From Melanocharis versteri (Eukaryota; Chordata; Aves; Passeriformes; Melanocharitidae), in contig VZTG01007875.1 of assembly GCA_013397845.1 (NCBI GenBank), positions 620,001 through 684,000 on the forward strand: a stretch of DNA of 64,000 nt, in the 5' to 3' direction. Position numbers and translations under genes: made by a program. Position 1 is the stretch's first letter; every line of letters begins with the position of its first letter. Of this stretch, positions 39,101-51,780 are shown in pieces. The notes beneath the pieces are model-generated. The model made no database searches and was not told the origin of the DNA. It saw nothing but the letters and a program-made list of their open reading frames with translations.

Positions 39101-42100
39101 GCACACACAGCAATCTGTACTGAAATCAGGATGCAAGTGCTGTAATTGTTTCACAAGGTCCTTCAGCACAAATGAAGTCTACAAATCCTTACACGTTTAA
39201 GATTTGAGGTATATTACTGTGTAATACAATGGGGTTCATTCACTTGAACACTGGAGTCTTTGCTTTCAAGAGGAGTCTTAACATCTATAACAACTGATGG
39301 TGGCAATTTAAATCTAGGAGCCGCCTAAACACTTTTTAGAACAAACAAACAATAAATCAAAACACAAAAATCCAAGCCATAACAGCAGAAGCAGCCTTCC
39401 TTATCTTAACGTCACCATCCTCCCTACCTTCTCTGTTATTTCCGTGTTCAAGTTACTCTCCAGTGGACATAGAGAACCCCATTTAAGTCCCAAATATAGC
39501 TTAAAGATGAAGGAGCATTTTCATCACTTGCTTACAAGAACATTCAGAAATTATTCTCCCCACTCCATAAAATGCCAGTGAACCCAAGAAGAAAACGAGT
39601 CTGACAACATTCATCTGTTACATCAGACTTCATGCGGAATCCAGAGCTTTTCTCTGAATCATCAACCCATGCTTCCTGAAGAAAATGTCACTTTAATAGA
39701 AATATGCATGAACTAAAATGCTGAAGAGTATATTAAGTAATATATATATAAATATGTATGAGACCACAAAAATTCGTAAGGCCAGATCAAAGCAAGATGT
39801 TATCGATAACATAATTTCTGTTAATAAAGCAGTGGCCAGTCACCAAAATCAATTGATGGACACACAATCAGCAATACACCAATGGCATATCTTACCATAA
39901 GTCTCAATAAAAAACAGTAAGGCAGAACTAATGCCAGCTTACAACATGAACAGCAAATAACAAAAAATGCTACCCCTCCCTCCTCCTGCATTTTCAGTCA
40001 GCAGAAGGTCTTGGTAACAGTATTAGTTGGAAACTAAGCCAATGTTTTCAAGTCAAGAAAGTAAGAGAGAAACTTTGGGACAAGTCAGACTTGCCTTCCC
40101 TTCTGCTGAATGGTACTTGCAAAATGCAGCACCAACACAGGCCAATCTCCCAAATGTCAGTAGGGGAGACATAAGTGAACAGCAATTACCATATGCAGAT
40201 CACAATTATACATTATTGCCATGCAGTACAATTTATTCACAGAGGAGGTAGGATATTCAAATCTTCACCAAATTAAAATACTCAACACAGATCATTATTA
40301 CTCACTTGAATCAAGACACATACTGTACCCATGACTTTAAGCATCCTTATTAAAAGTAATTAGATTTTGGCAAGTCTTTCCCAATTAACACAGCCAGTCA
40401 AAAGTAGAGAAGTAAGTCATACATACTGGCTGTCTTAGCTGCATGACCCATGGGAAATTAAATAATTTATTCACGTCACTGTTGAGCAACTTTTAAGAAG
40501 TTTTCTTATACATAAAACCCTTTCTTTCTTCCATTATTTTTCATTAATGTAATTTACATGCAAATATGGCATCAAGTCAACTTACTTATTTTAGAAAGTG
40601 ACTTTGCTAGACTGTATGCTGGTCTGAACTCCAGAAATGCTTTGAGAGAGTACCTCAAGACTTCTAACTGCGACAATATTTTCACTGGAAAAAAAAAAAA
40701 AAGGCAGTGAATCTGTTACAAAATACTAGCTATTCTGTTGTAAAATCGCAGACTAGCAACCTACATTCTTATTCTGAGTAGCTCTGTAAAGTACTGTTAA
40801 CCAGTGACCTTCGTTACATTAACTCACAGCAACACCACACTGCTTTTACCGAAGCAGAGATCATGTGTTGTCTCACAGAATACACAGAGCTTTTTTTGGC
40901 TGGGAAGACAACACCTGAGGCACAGGCACACGGCCATGAAATGGAGGTGTGCCTGGTCCTGGGAGAGGCAGAAAACCCCAAGTATATTTCTCACCTTCCG
41001 TTCTTCAAAACTGACACATCAGTGAACAAGCATCATTCAACAATAATACAGACTAGCTGCATATGAAAGTGATGAAGAATAAGGAAAAAAAAAAACCCAC
41101 AAGATACCTGTAACCGTACTAGAAGTGGATTTTTGATGGTACTTAGTTAAACAAACATCCCTAGCTCACAATACAAATGGCTTCCAAGTAGAACTTTACC
41201 ATTATATTTTTTTTAGCACTTTGACCTTTGCGATTTCTATCTTATTCTATTTTCTATAGAGAATTAACATTTCCAGCCAAAATCTCATGCCTTTGCCCTG
41301 CATAAAGAGAAAACTCAATGTCAGGAACCTTCTTTCAAAAAGAAACAGGAGTAAAAACTCACCCTTCACTTCCCTAGATTAAACTAAAAAAATACAGACT
41401 AATTTTCTTCAGGCTATTGGGCTTTTGAACATGAGTCAGCATACACATTTAATGATGTTAGCTAATCCATTTTAATTTTATGCTGCTTCAGTTAGTTCAA
41501 TTTACTTTTCCTAGGTGGCTCTGTCAAGACATGGTTTCCTAAGGTCCCTTCGTTGCCCACTTTATACAATTCTTTCTTCTCTCATTTGTGAGGGGTTTAT
41601 CTTCAGGTTAAGACAAGACACTGTTCTCTATTTGCATGGTCCTGCTAGAGTGAGGTTCAGTCATGGCTATGAGAGTATGCTGAACTGAGAACATATCAGC
41701 AGATCTGTACAAACTCCACTAACTAAGGTGATGAACCTCTCTATTGACAATAAATGGCCCTATAATGTTGATTATGCTCCCTTGTGCCTGTGTCTTTTTT
41801 TTTTTTAAAGCATAACCATGAAACAGTAAAAACTAAAATTTATATATCAGGAGTTGATATTAACCAAGTCCTGAAGTATACAGCAGCTCTAAACATTTCA
41901 AATTTAAAGAACAAGAAGAAATTAAGTGCTCTGTAAAAGAAGAAAAAGGTATCTCTGTGCAGTGTATCCCTTGGGCAGTGCCATGGTTTCTCAGCACACA
42001 GTTTCTGTCTTCCCCTTGCCATACGGGGATGAACACAATAACCCAATGATTCCACAGATTGGATCATCCTGCCTAGGCATACATGAACGACTAACTTCAT

Positions 42101-42589
42101 GATGGCAAGACTGACAGACAACTCACTTTTCTCAGGTTTCAGCTTTCATTTTTAAAGAGGGAGCTTCTAGCTATCACCGTAAAGAAAAAATTGTAAAAGA
42201 GGCATATTGCATGCAAGACCCCCCCCTGAGTTTGCACCAAGACTGCAACAAGAGTCCCAACGGAGGGACTGATGTATTTCCTTGCAGCTCGATGCCTTGG
42301 TGCATCACTATTCACTTTTGTATTAGTAAAGCTCTGTAAGACAGAATAAAAGAAAAGAAAACAAGAAGTCCATGACTTCAGCTTAAATTGCAACAATGTC
42401 CTAAATGCAAGACAGTCTAATGATGTTGTAAAAGACATAGCAGAGATATAGTGATTAGAATAATGTGGAAGAGTCAGAATTATATAGATTTAAAATACTT
42501 ATATCGATACGTGACTAGGCTGAAGCAAGGAAGTAGGAATTACCGCATTCTTCAAATTCTTCATTCATCCAAAGGACTGCAGAGAAAGT
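36111..42589. other. AT-rich non-coding DNA, no gene supported
   Basis: Frames of 60-90 codons on both strands, none with a domain or a convincing splice pair. An A14 run lies at 40689-40702. At 36807-37064 a frame rich in Lys, Arg and Asn was considered, but no family was recognised. Confidence 0.5.
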
Positions 42590-42629
42590 CTATCTATTTA
42601 TTTATATTTAATATCTACCTATCCATCCA
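42590..42629. repeat. Imperfect TATC/TTTA tetranucleotide repeat
   Basis: A degenerate tetranucleotide tract (TCTATCTATTTATTTATA... then CTATCCATCC) immediately before the CR1 3' end. Confidence 0.7.
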
Positions 42630-42757
42630 CTGCAAGTGCTCAAGGTCAGGTTGGACAGGGCCTTGAGCAACCTGATAATGGAACATGTCCTTGCTCACAG
42701 GAGGGCAGCTGTGCATGGATTTTAGAAGCCCCTTTGAGCCCAGACCATTCTATGACC
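42628..42757 (+). mobile_element. CR1 LINE 3' end
   Basis: Reads in sense as 'CAAGGTCAGGTTGGACAGGG' then 'CTTGAGCAACCTG', followed by a 3' terminal 'CATTCTATGACC', the CR1 octamer end. It is 5' truncated and in the opposite orientation to the copies at 30.2 and 35.3 kb. The middle part is diverged. Confidence 0.9.
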
Positions 42758-44709
42758 CAGCTCTGTTTCCATTCTAACCTACATTTACTGCGTGACAGAC
42801 AATGGTCTAGAGGACTTCAAGCGTACTTTGTTAACCTGTTTTCAAAATCAAATCAAGTAAAGCTTCTCCCATGTATACTGCTGACCTACCAAACGAAAGG
42901 CTACACCCATCTTTCCATCAAGCTCCATCAATTGCTTATAGGAATCAATTTGCATTACCTTTGAGTTAAGTGCCCTTGAGTGTACAGTAACACATCTGCA
43001 GTGGATTTCACAAGCATAATGGCAGTGTTCCAGACACACAAACGGCATTAAAGTGCTCTTGTCTGACACAGCTCAAAGAATGGAGTACTACTGCTAATGT
43101 GGTAATTTGGGAGGGTGGGAAAAGAGCAGAGAGAAAGAACTGCATTAAAAAAAATAAATAAATCACAGAATAAAGGTGAAATCTGGGTAAGCACAACAGA
43201 GTACGGGTTTTGAAGACCAAACACAAGGCCAAAAACATATTTAATATGTTTTTTCCTAACAAAAATGCCAATATACAGGAAAAAAACTGAAAAGTTACAG
43301 GAGGAAAAAACCTACAAACACAGAGTAACTAAGGAGCAGAAAAGGTAAGTAAAACATAAAAAGTGCCAACTGAGATACAGATAAGATAAAAAGTCAGGTA
43401 AGATACGGAGGCTCTATCCTGTCCAAAATAATGTGATTTGAGAGTCACCAACAGACCACATCACCTTAGGAAGAGCCAGTTCAGGCACTGGGAAGCCCAG
43501 GAGCCTCAGGCACGTCTGAGTCATCTGACTTGAGATCTGCTAAGGCTTTTTTTGCATTTTTTTAAGCTAGAGAAGTAGAATAGGAAGGAGGAAAAAAGCT
43601 TTGTTTCCTGAGGTGTTGAAATATTTCAACTACCTTAACAAAGGAACAACAGAGGATCTAAATCCCACACAAACAATGCTGCCCTGTGTTGTCTTTTAAC
43701 ATTGTACTCCCTTTCCTTCACCAGTGTTTCAGCTCTTGAAAAGGTACCCGTATAAGCTTAGCTGTCACTAAGGATTATAAAATTAATATTCAAATAATTT
43801 TATATACTTCACAACTCTCCAAAGATCTCTATGGTTGTACTAATTCCCCTAGAAATGTGAAAATACTGATTTTCATCTGGAAAGGGAGATACTTTAATTT
43901 AAAGAAGTTTTGTTTCTATAAAGGATTTCATTTCCTCTGGTCGCCTCACAGAAACACATTTTCAGTTTCAGCAGGGATGAGTTGATATTGATTTTTCCCC
44001 CCTAGAACCTTTTGAGTCCTCCTCGTAAAGATGACCTGATTGTTTTCCAACAAATCCTTTGTCCTCGTAATAATCTCCTGCCTATTTTTAGGCACATGTA
44101 AAATAATTTAAAAGCACAACACAACAAAATATTCCAGACTTGCCATTAGCTTGACTGAAATCCACTCACACCTTGTTCCTACTTCTTAACAACTAGAGAG
44201 TTAAACTAAATTATTAACTCCTGACATTACAAGCACCAGTTCAAACCAGGAATTTAAAGCATGCATTTGATTATTTAGGGATGTTAATTTCTGGCTACAC
44301 ACACAAAAAATCTGCTAGACGGAAGAACTCCCCAAACCACTCTCCTCCAGAAAAGCAATGAGATACAGCATTAGAGCAGCAAGAGAGATTCTTACACTGC
44401 AGGGGTTAAGCAAAATGCAGTTTAAAGCTCTGGAGAAACAATTAGTTTTCTTGAAATGTTAAGTATTAAAAAAATCCCCTCAAGCAAGCAACATGAAATC
44501 AAAAACATGAAGACTCTTTTTGGTTCCATCATTTTAACTCTAATGGCTGACATAATTTAACATAAATGGTACTCGATTAAATCTTAGGGAAAACCATCTT
44601 AGGTTTTAAAACAGAGTACGTTCTGACTGTAACCAACTGCTGAATCCTTCAATTACCAAAAAGGTTAAGAGATACTGCACTAACATACTACTGAAATAGC
44701 ATTTCCTAC
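42758..44709. other. AT-rich non-coding DNA, no gene supported
   Basis: If the minus-strand exon at 44710-44917 is real, this is its first intron. I looked for a following phase-1 minus-strand exon here and found none that stays open. Confidence 0.45.
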
Positions 44710-44917
44710 CTGAAAATATAGAAGGTCTTTTCTTAGTGCGTCTTGGGTGTATAGGGTCTATATTCCTAACATTTTTTTGAAACTTTCCTTTAAAATCATT
44801 TTCTAGCAGGATGTCTGGCGGCAGGCTTCTCCGTCTTGTTGATTTGTAACGAGCCTGATGGGGATTAAGTTTAGTCTTAGTCCTGGAGTACAAGCTGCTG
44901 TCATCAAGTGCCATCAT
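44710..44917 (-). CDS. Candidate first coding exon, unknown basic protein (partial)
   Basis: A minus-strand frame from ATG at 44917 through 69 codons to a near-perfect donor (CAG|GTAGGA, last exon base 44710), leaving one base of the next codon. The peptide is basic, with 'YKSTRRRSLPPD' and 'HPRRTKKRPS', which could act as nuclear localisation or DNA-binding patches. I recognise no family. The frame past the donor is not used. Upstream is a CpG-enriched stretch (about 12 CpG in 330 bases) ending near 45130, which suits a promoter or 5' untranslated region. The start was chosen because an in-frame TGA lies only three codons upstream. No second exon was found, so this may be a chance frame. Confidence 0.35.
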
Positions 44918-45204
44918 GGAGCATCAAGTGTTAAAGCCACCCCAGCGCAAAGCCAGCCCGAACACCCAGAAGTGTCGGGACCGGTGGTTACAGACCGAGC
45001 AATCTCAGATGTTCTCATGCTCAACTCACTCGCTGGGGAAGTTGAGCAGGTTGATAGGCGTGTGCTGGGACAGGTGTAGTGTTACTGCATCGCCCCTCCT
45101 TGCATCAGTGAAACAGCGCAGGGAGGAGGCAGGCTGAAATAATTCGTTTGAAAGTTTTGAGGTAATTAGGAAGTTCAGCAAACCTGAGCTCAGCAGCACA
45201 ATCT
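44918..45204 (-). other. CpG-enriched segment upstream of the candidate exon; possible 5' UTR or decayed coding exon
   Basis: A strong minus-strand acceptor-like site ('TATTTTCCACTTTGCAG') places a possible exon start at 45204. From there to the donor at 44710 is 495 bases. One frame is continuous with the candidate coding exon and is interrupted only by three TGA codons (at 45028-45026, 45007-45005 and 44926-44924). It could be 5' untranslated sequence or the remains of a longer coding exon. Confidence 0.3.
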
Positions 45205-45362
45205 CTGCAAAGTGGAAAATACAATTTAATAAGAAGCACTGTCTAGGGCTGGTATGGTTTATATTATACCCGAAGCATTTCTCAGATAGTTCATTAATAG
45301 TTGATTAACTTGGCAAGTTAAACAGGTGCTGCTTAACCTGACAAAAAGAAAACAGCGTGAGA

Positions 45363-45470
45363 GAAAAACAAGCAAACCAAAACCCAAAAACCCAACCCAC
45401 AACCAAACAAAAATAACACACACAAAGCAAACAAACAATGACAAAACAACAACGAAACAAACAACCAAAC
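45363..45470. repeat. A/C-rich low-complexity tract
   Basis: About 108 bases of CAAA, CCAA and ACAAC words with almost no G or T. On the minus strand it gives artificial Val/Phe/Leu/Cys-rich frames. Confidence 0.85.
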
Positions 45471-47305
45471 TCCAGATGCCAGCCTAGGGACCTTTCTGGA
45501 GAAAGGCACAACCCAAACAGTATGTTTGGGTTTTTAGTCCCGTCATTTCACAAACTTACATTTTAAAGATTGATAAACAGTCCAAATCACAAAGGGTTTT
45601 ATGGCCACAACTATCAGTTTGGGGTTTCTTTCCTCAAGGAGCAATAATGTTATTTCCTACTGAAGAAATCAAAGATGTGATGATGTGACTGATTTCTCTC
45701 TCTATGTAACTGCTGACTAGTAAAAATAAGACATTTAAATACATGTATGACAAAGATGGTCTGTAAATTCTCCATTTAACTAAAACTCCAGGTACTTTTC
45801 TTGTTTTGTTCCAGTTATCCCAATGAAATCTTTTCAGACCCCCAAGGATGTGATCTTCCTTTCTTAAATGTTCAGAAAGAAGAAAAATTCAAACATTTTC
45901 CATGAACCTGCTAATTTTCTTATTGAATTCTACCATAAATGAGGCAAAATGAATTAGTAAACTAAAACTAACAAATCTTCTGACTACATGCATTTTGCTA
46001 TTAAAAAACAGCTTTTAACATGGCAAAGTGAATAAGCAGAATGGTAATTCAAAGGGAGAGTAAATAATGTTTCAACTATGGATACCTAAGGACAAGTGAT
46101 TCTAACACCTGAAGATAGAACTTGATTTCTCCAGTTTTTTAAATACACTTAAAGTGTGAATGCTTTAACTACTTCCCTAAAGAAAGGGTACACTGTAAGA
46201 TTGGTGTAATGATCACAAGGTTGGCTGTTCCAAATATAGTTTTTATGTGAAATTCACTACAACCTTTATTATTGCTGACAAAAGCAAATGGTTCCCTTCT
46301 GGAAGGGAAGAGGGGAAATTATATACAGATATATAAAAAGTGTGTAGCTTTTAAAGCTACATTGTATTAGAAATGTAGAGGGATGCAAATAGTCTGCTAG
46401 ATTCTGTCTTGTTCCTCTGGGAATTATATTGCATTGGGCTGAAAGTTGAAATTATGAATGGAAGGATCCAGTCTCAAATACATTGGACTCAGAAATCATA
46501 CCCTGCATTCAGAACAAACTGATCATTTAAACCAAATGGACATTAAATGTAGATAGCAAACGGACTATTTCTGACCTTGGTGAGTATTCTAGGGATCATG
46601 AGCTCTTTTTACATGTGGAAATAAGCTTTCGAAAATTCCACTGGATTCCAAAAGAGGTTAGGTGGTGATAATTAGGTTATAACAAAAGGGAATTGTGTGT
46701 CTAAATTGCTCAGTTACATTTAAAAAATTTCTCTACACACTTGTCTTCATCATTAGAGACCAAAATACTTAATTTATGTCCTTCAAACCTGTAGCATCTG
46801 TGGATCTCATCCCATTTTTCCCAGTTAATTAAAAAACCCACAAAAAATAGATCCAAGAAGTTTTCCTTGCTTCCCCTTCTCTTCCAACTCCACTTGTTTT
46901 TTCAGCTTTGGCTGAATGAGCATAAAAATATTCAGTCCACTCCTCATAGCCCAATTAAACCAAAGTAAATTCGTCAAATGCTTTTCAAAACAACAAAAAA
47001 TACTTAAATCTGAGCAAATAAATATACCTGAACCAGGTGTGAAGACTGAGAAATAAAAAATGCAGGAATTAACTTTTGAGGAGTTATAAACTGAAATTTG
47101 ATGGAAGCTTTAAATAAAATTTCAGCATCTTCAGTAAGAGATCTAAGCACCAGGCTACAGGATATTCTGGAAACAGCTCTGAACTTTTCCTGCTTAAAAA
47201 ACTCCAACACATATAAATAATTAAATATTCATTACAAGAATGACTTGAAAGTGAGTGTCCCATATTCTCACTGAGTGATACAATTGCTGCACCATACAAT
47301 CTTAC
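45471..47305. other. AT-rich non-coding DNA
   Basis: No gene or named repeat. It includes a short inverted repeat at 46343-46361. Confidence 0.5.
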
Positions 47306-47461
47306 CTTCTCCAGCCCAATGAATATTCATGCCAAGTGCAACATTTCCAACAGGAGGAATTGCTGCTGGGACGATCAAATGTGTGTAGTGGTCATACCCT
47401 TTCAAATAGGGAAAATCTGACAAGGGCACAAACACCTGATCCAGCCAGAGTACACAGGAAT
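47306..47461 (-). CDS. Candidate internal exon, unknown protein
   Basis: A 156-base minus-strand segment bounded by an acceptor-like 'AAACTGTTCTTAG' and a near-perfect donor (GAAG|GTAAGA). Only one frame is open: two bases, 51 codons, one base, so it is a phase 1-1 exon. The peptide includes 'VFVPLSDFPYLKGYDHY' and 'IPPVGNVALGMNIHW', with a composition (Trp, Tyr, Gly, Pro spread evenly) more like a folded extracellular or enzymatic domain than translated AT-rich intron. I cannot name the family. The main doubt is the weak polypyrimidine tract and the absence of a confirmed neighbouring exon. Confidence 0.4.
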
Positions 47462-50400
47462 CTAAGAACAGTTTAATCCTGAGGGGCTTTCAAATTGTCT
47501 TTTATAGGATCTGCTCTAGAACACAATCTTACAAATTCATTCAGAACTGAAAATCAAGACAGGCAAATAATTGTTCTGAAAACTGAAAATCCTGAGCAGG
47601 AAAAGCAAAGGAATATGCAGTGGTAAAACAGAAACTGAGAATTCTGTTGGTATCTGAAAGTTGTGTGTCTAAGTATCATTTTAGTAGCTTAACTCCTTTA
47701 TTTATCCTGTCAAAGGTTTACACAAGATCCTGCAGAAGAGATTACTACAAGAAAGTAATCACTGTGTTACATTCAGAACTGAATCATGAAAGGGCTCAAA
47801 TTATGAAAAACAAATACCAGGAATCATAATTTGGCTACATTTTCAGGCTGTCAAAGGTTTATAAGGCTTCAGGTTTCTCTGGTAGGTTTGGTGTAGTTCA
47901 GTACTTTCTTACGATTTTAAAAGGTTAGTATAATAACCATTTGCTTTATCCATTACAGTCAAAGGCTAAATCAGAGCACCTTACCCCTTCCCTCCAGCAA
48001 ATTACCCAGTTGTAGTATCTGCAGTTTCTACTACTATTTATTTTGATTGAAGTTTGGTAAATAAGTGCTGAAGGCAACTGATGTTTGATTTGTGTTTTAA
48101 TGGTACTCTGTACTGCAGAAAAACAGATCTGAGGTGACAAAATTAGCCTGGTGCAAAAAATAATTTAAAAAATTCTCACTGCAGCAAATCCTGTTACATT
48201 TCATGTGCAGTAAGCCAATTGTTATTATGACTGCATTAGCACTGCCATTTTCATTTTCAGCTGAGGAAATATTTGTGCTTATCAACAGCAGAAACAAGAA
48301 GAGGTTTTTCTAAAAAGTGTTCTCAGTGTGTCACCTTGTGCAGGCTGGCTCAGAAAATCTGTATTATGGAAAAGGAAAACCAACTCTGCAATGAGTTCCT
48401 GTCTGATTTGGTAAAGTAACTTGTGTTCATGGATTCATGGCCCTTCCCACCACGCCACACACACCAGAACAGAATGGTACCTCAAGGGAGGACGAGGCCT
48501 CTAAGCCATATATGTTGGAGGAACTGCAAAGGCAGGAAGGGAAAGTTTGAGCTTTACTAACATTTTAAACCAGCACAGTTTAATCAACCAAACTGCACCC
48601 TTCTTGCCTGTTGCCCACGGAGATTCCGCGCTTGCTGCATTAGCACCCATGCTGTGATGGTGCACAGCAAGCTATGGCACAAACCTAGGCTACCTCTTGT
48701 TTGTTTATTTGTTTATTTATTTGTAGTCATGCTGCCACAAAGGACAAAGAGACAAGAGCAAGCATCCAGGACAGGGATATATGAATTGTTTCTTTTAGTG
48801 ATTGTGCCAGGTTACCCCTAGAAAATTTTAAGCATTACCCCTTAAAATATTTGTAAAAATAAGGTTATAAAGGCAATGCTCAGGCTACTTAATTAATTTG
48901 AGTGCATTTTACAGGCGTCAGACATTTAAAGAAATGAAGATGTTACCAATCAAGTTGAATATTCCTGGGTACCTGCTTGCCCAGGAAGCTGTTTAACAGC
49001 ACACACCAATTTAGCAAACCAGTCTTGTTCTTTTATTTCCAGTAAGCGCTTATTACCAAGGTCTCACCCCCTGTACACAGCAGAACAGTCACAGACCTGA
49101 AAAGTTCTCTCTGCCATGAAGTCTCTAACTTCTTTTGTTTTGCATTTCAATAGAAAAGCTAAACAAAGGAAGAGAAAAAAATAAGGAATGAGGGAAATAT
49201 ACAGCTGTTCAAACCCTCCAACTGTTGCTCAAAAAATTAATTGTTTAATTTTCTGGAATATCCTGGTGTCTTAATCCATAGCATGTGAACATCTGACACG
49301 TTCTCTGCTTTAATTAATGTATTTCTTCCAGTTTAATGCTGTTATAAGCAGAGTCTGGACTAGGTACAGCCTTAGCATCCAAAAAAATCTCTCTTCAGTC
49401 AAGCATCATTTTTCAGAAGTGAGTATAAGAGGAAAAGGTCAGCAAATAATCAGTCATGGTCACAATCTTAAAGACTGCAAAGAGATCACTTTGGGTTCAC
49501 ATTAATTTCTACCCTGTAGCAAACACTGACTCATAGAATTGTGCAAATAGGACTTAGTTGCCAGGCTACATCTGACCTTCGAGGAGCTAAATAAGAGTAT
49601 TAGGTGTTCGTCATCGCATGAACTGTATTTATGGTTTTCATTTGTGATAGGTAACTTAACATTGCATTACAGTCACAGAAAAGAGAAGTAGGCTTTCAAC
49701 CCAGATGATTCTTCAAATTATCAAATACTAACAGATAAAACACGATGAAAGGAACAGAGCTGTTAGAGAGTTGCTTTCTATGCTGGAATGTTGGTTTTAA
49801 TAGATGAATATTGATAAGAGATTTGGCTGAGTATTTCAAATGCATTGTTATTCGGCTGAAAGGAGATAAGCACCTTTAATTTGAAGCCATATTCTTGCCC
49901 GCTTACAACAAACAAAATATATAGTTAAAGCTGTAATCTGATTCTAAGATATTATTAGTTCTTTACTGTTTGATCTATAATGTGCATGTCCCCTATTAAA
50001 ACAGAAGGCTGATTTATATCACAGCATTTCATAGGCAGAAAAATTCATATGCTAATGTCTATTTGTAATAATTTCACTTCATTCTGATGCTCCCATTACA
50101 CGATAGCTGTCACAGCCTTATTTTCATGAGGACTCAAAAGCTGAACATTCTCCAACAGAAAAGCAGTGCAAACCCAGGAAACAGACATTTTGTGGCAGGG
50201 TAGAGTGAAGAGGCACAGCACAGGCACCTGAGCTGACAAGGCTCCTCACAGATGGCCTCAGAGCTGTCGGCACACGTGGCTTTGCCCAAGTGGCAGTGGC
50301 TGGACATCTTCCAAAGATCAAAGGCTGAGGGTGGAACTTGCCAGAATCTGCACAACGGTAACACTTGCAATCACAAAATCATGCTTGACATTATTCCACT

Positions 50401-51716
50401 GCAATCTGGGACATTAAGCCTATGCTCTGGGTACAGTGGTAAGAGAAAGACCTGAGGCTCTGCAGGAATTTTACTCAGTAAGAGGCAGTATCAGTACTCA
50501 ATAAACCTGGCAGATGGTTTTCCTCTTGCCTTCTATGTTGAAAGTGAATATTGTGAGCAGCTATGGATATGAAGGTTACAGATTTCAGAGACCATTTTCT
50601 ATTTAAAACCACTTCTGAGTGTTCAGTACTCTACATAAAATAAATTTTGTCAGCACATATGTGTGAAATAATAACAGCATTTCAGCTTCTGTAAAAAAAA
50701 AAGTGTTACAGATATAGGGGAAAAAAAATCACAATGTTTGGAACTTAAAAGTACTTCTTAGAGAGGATCACCATCCCAAGTGCAAGAGCAATCAATATGA
50801 AAATGAAGGCACTCCACCTAAGGCCAGAGCTCTAGAAACACCAGAACACATCCCAAACAACTCTAAATGTCTGACTGATGCACAACCCCAACATGAGTTT
50901 CACCTTTTGCTACAGGAGTCAGCAGTATACAAGAATCTCTGTGACACTACTACAGCATCGTAAGGCAGGATGTGTAAATGATCTTTAAAACCTTCAGTTA
51001 CAGAAACAAACTCCCACAGCTGAACATTTGTCCATTTTTAATGGTACAATATTAACCTTCAGTATTTTTATTATAAATACTTATTTTGCATTTGAATAGT
51101 ATTAATAGGGACCTCATTGCACCTAGCACTGCAATACAGTGGGATACATCAGTTACAATATAAGCATTTTTTGAGCACCAGCTTACTCCCTCTCGCTCCA
51201 TGCCTTTCTTCTCTCCTTTTCCTTCTCCCATCTGCAGTAAGCAAAGCATTGCCTGGGCAAAGTGAGAATGGCTGAGGGAAAGTTTCTCTACACAAGTTCA
51301 TAAATGTGGATTTAGAAGCAGACTGGAGCTTCTCTTATAGTGTCATGGAAAGAAAGAGAAAAAGCAAGGAAAGGAACAGCTGCCTGAATAGTACATGTAA
51401 ATTCCTCCCCCCCACACCCGCCGTACTCAGAGATAAAAAATGACAACCAGTACACATGTGAAAAGAATCGGGAAATGGAAAGGATGTGGGGAAACTCAGG
51501 GTCTCCAAACCACAGGAAGCAGTGGCCAACGGCAAGTAACTGACACACAGCGCTGCCACAGAGCAATAGCGAGCGCTGCTTGGCAAGCACAAGCAGGGCC
51601 TGACCCCTAAAGCAAGCTTCACAGGAAGTGAAAAATTCCAAGTGCTTAAACACTGAAAAAGAGAGAAAAATCCACAAAACATGAAAAGAAGAATAAGAGA
51701 CACTGTACAGACTTAC
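47462..51716. other. Non-coding DNA, no gene supported
   Basis: Holds a TTTG/TTTA repeat (48697-48724) and a possible conserved non-coding stretch at 49790-50110. Overlapping minus-strand frames at 51312-51703 are rich in Leu, Phe, Ser and Cys and look like composition artefacts. Confidence 0.45.
48697..48724. repeat. (TTTG/TTTA)n repeat
   Basis: Tandem TTTG and TTTA tetranucleotides. Confidence 0.85.
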
Positions 51717-51780
51717 TTGAAGTCAGAGATATTTAAAGGTACTCCTTCATCCACCTTGTTCACTAGAGATGTTTGAAAAC
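51717..51780 (-). CDS. Candidate small internal exon, unknown protein
   Basis: A 64-base minus-strand segment with donor 'TTCAA|GTAAGT' and acceptor 'CTCTTTAACTAGTTAG'. One frame runs two bases, 20 codons, two bases, with peptide text including 'TSLVNKVDEGVPLNISDF'. It looks protein-like but is short, so chance is a serious alternative. If real it would lie upstream of the 47306-47461 candidate in the same transcription unit, though the phases require at least one exon between them. Confidence 0.22.

Noticed and set aside
42336..42350. Good minus-strand acceptor ('TTCTGTCTTACAG') with an open frame after it
   Set aside because: No usable donor follows, and its phase does not fit the candidate exon at 44710-44917 (the join gives an immediate stop).
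51312..51703. Two overlapping minus-strand frames of about 120 codons
   Set aside because: They overlap in different frames and are rich in Leu, Phe, Ser and Cys, as expected from a purine-rich + strand. No family seen.
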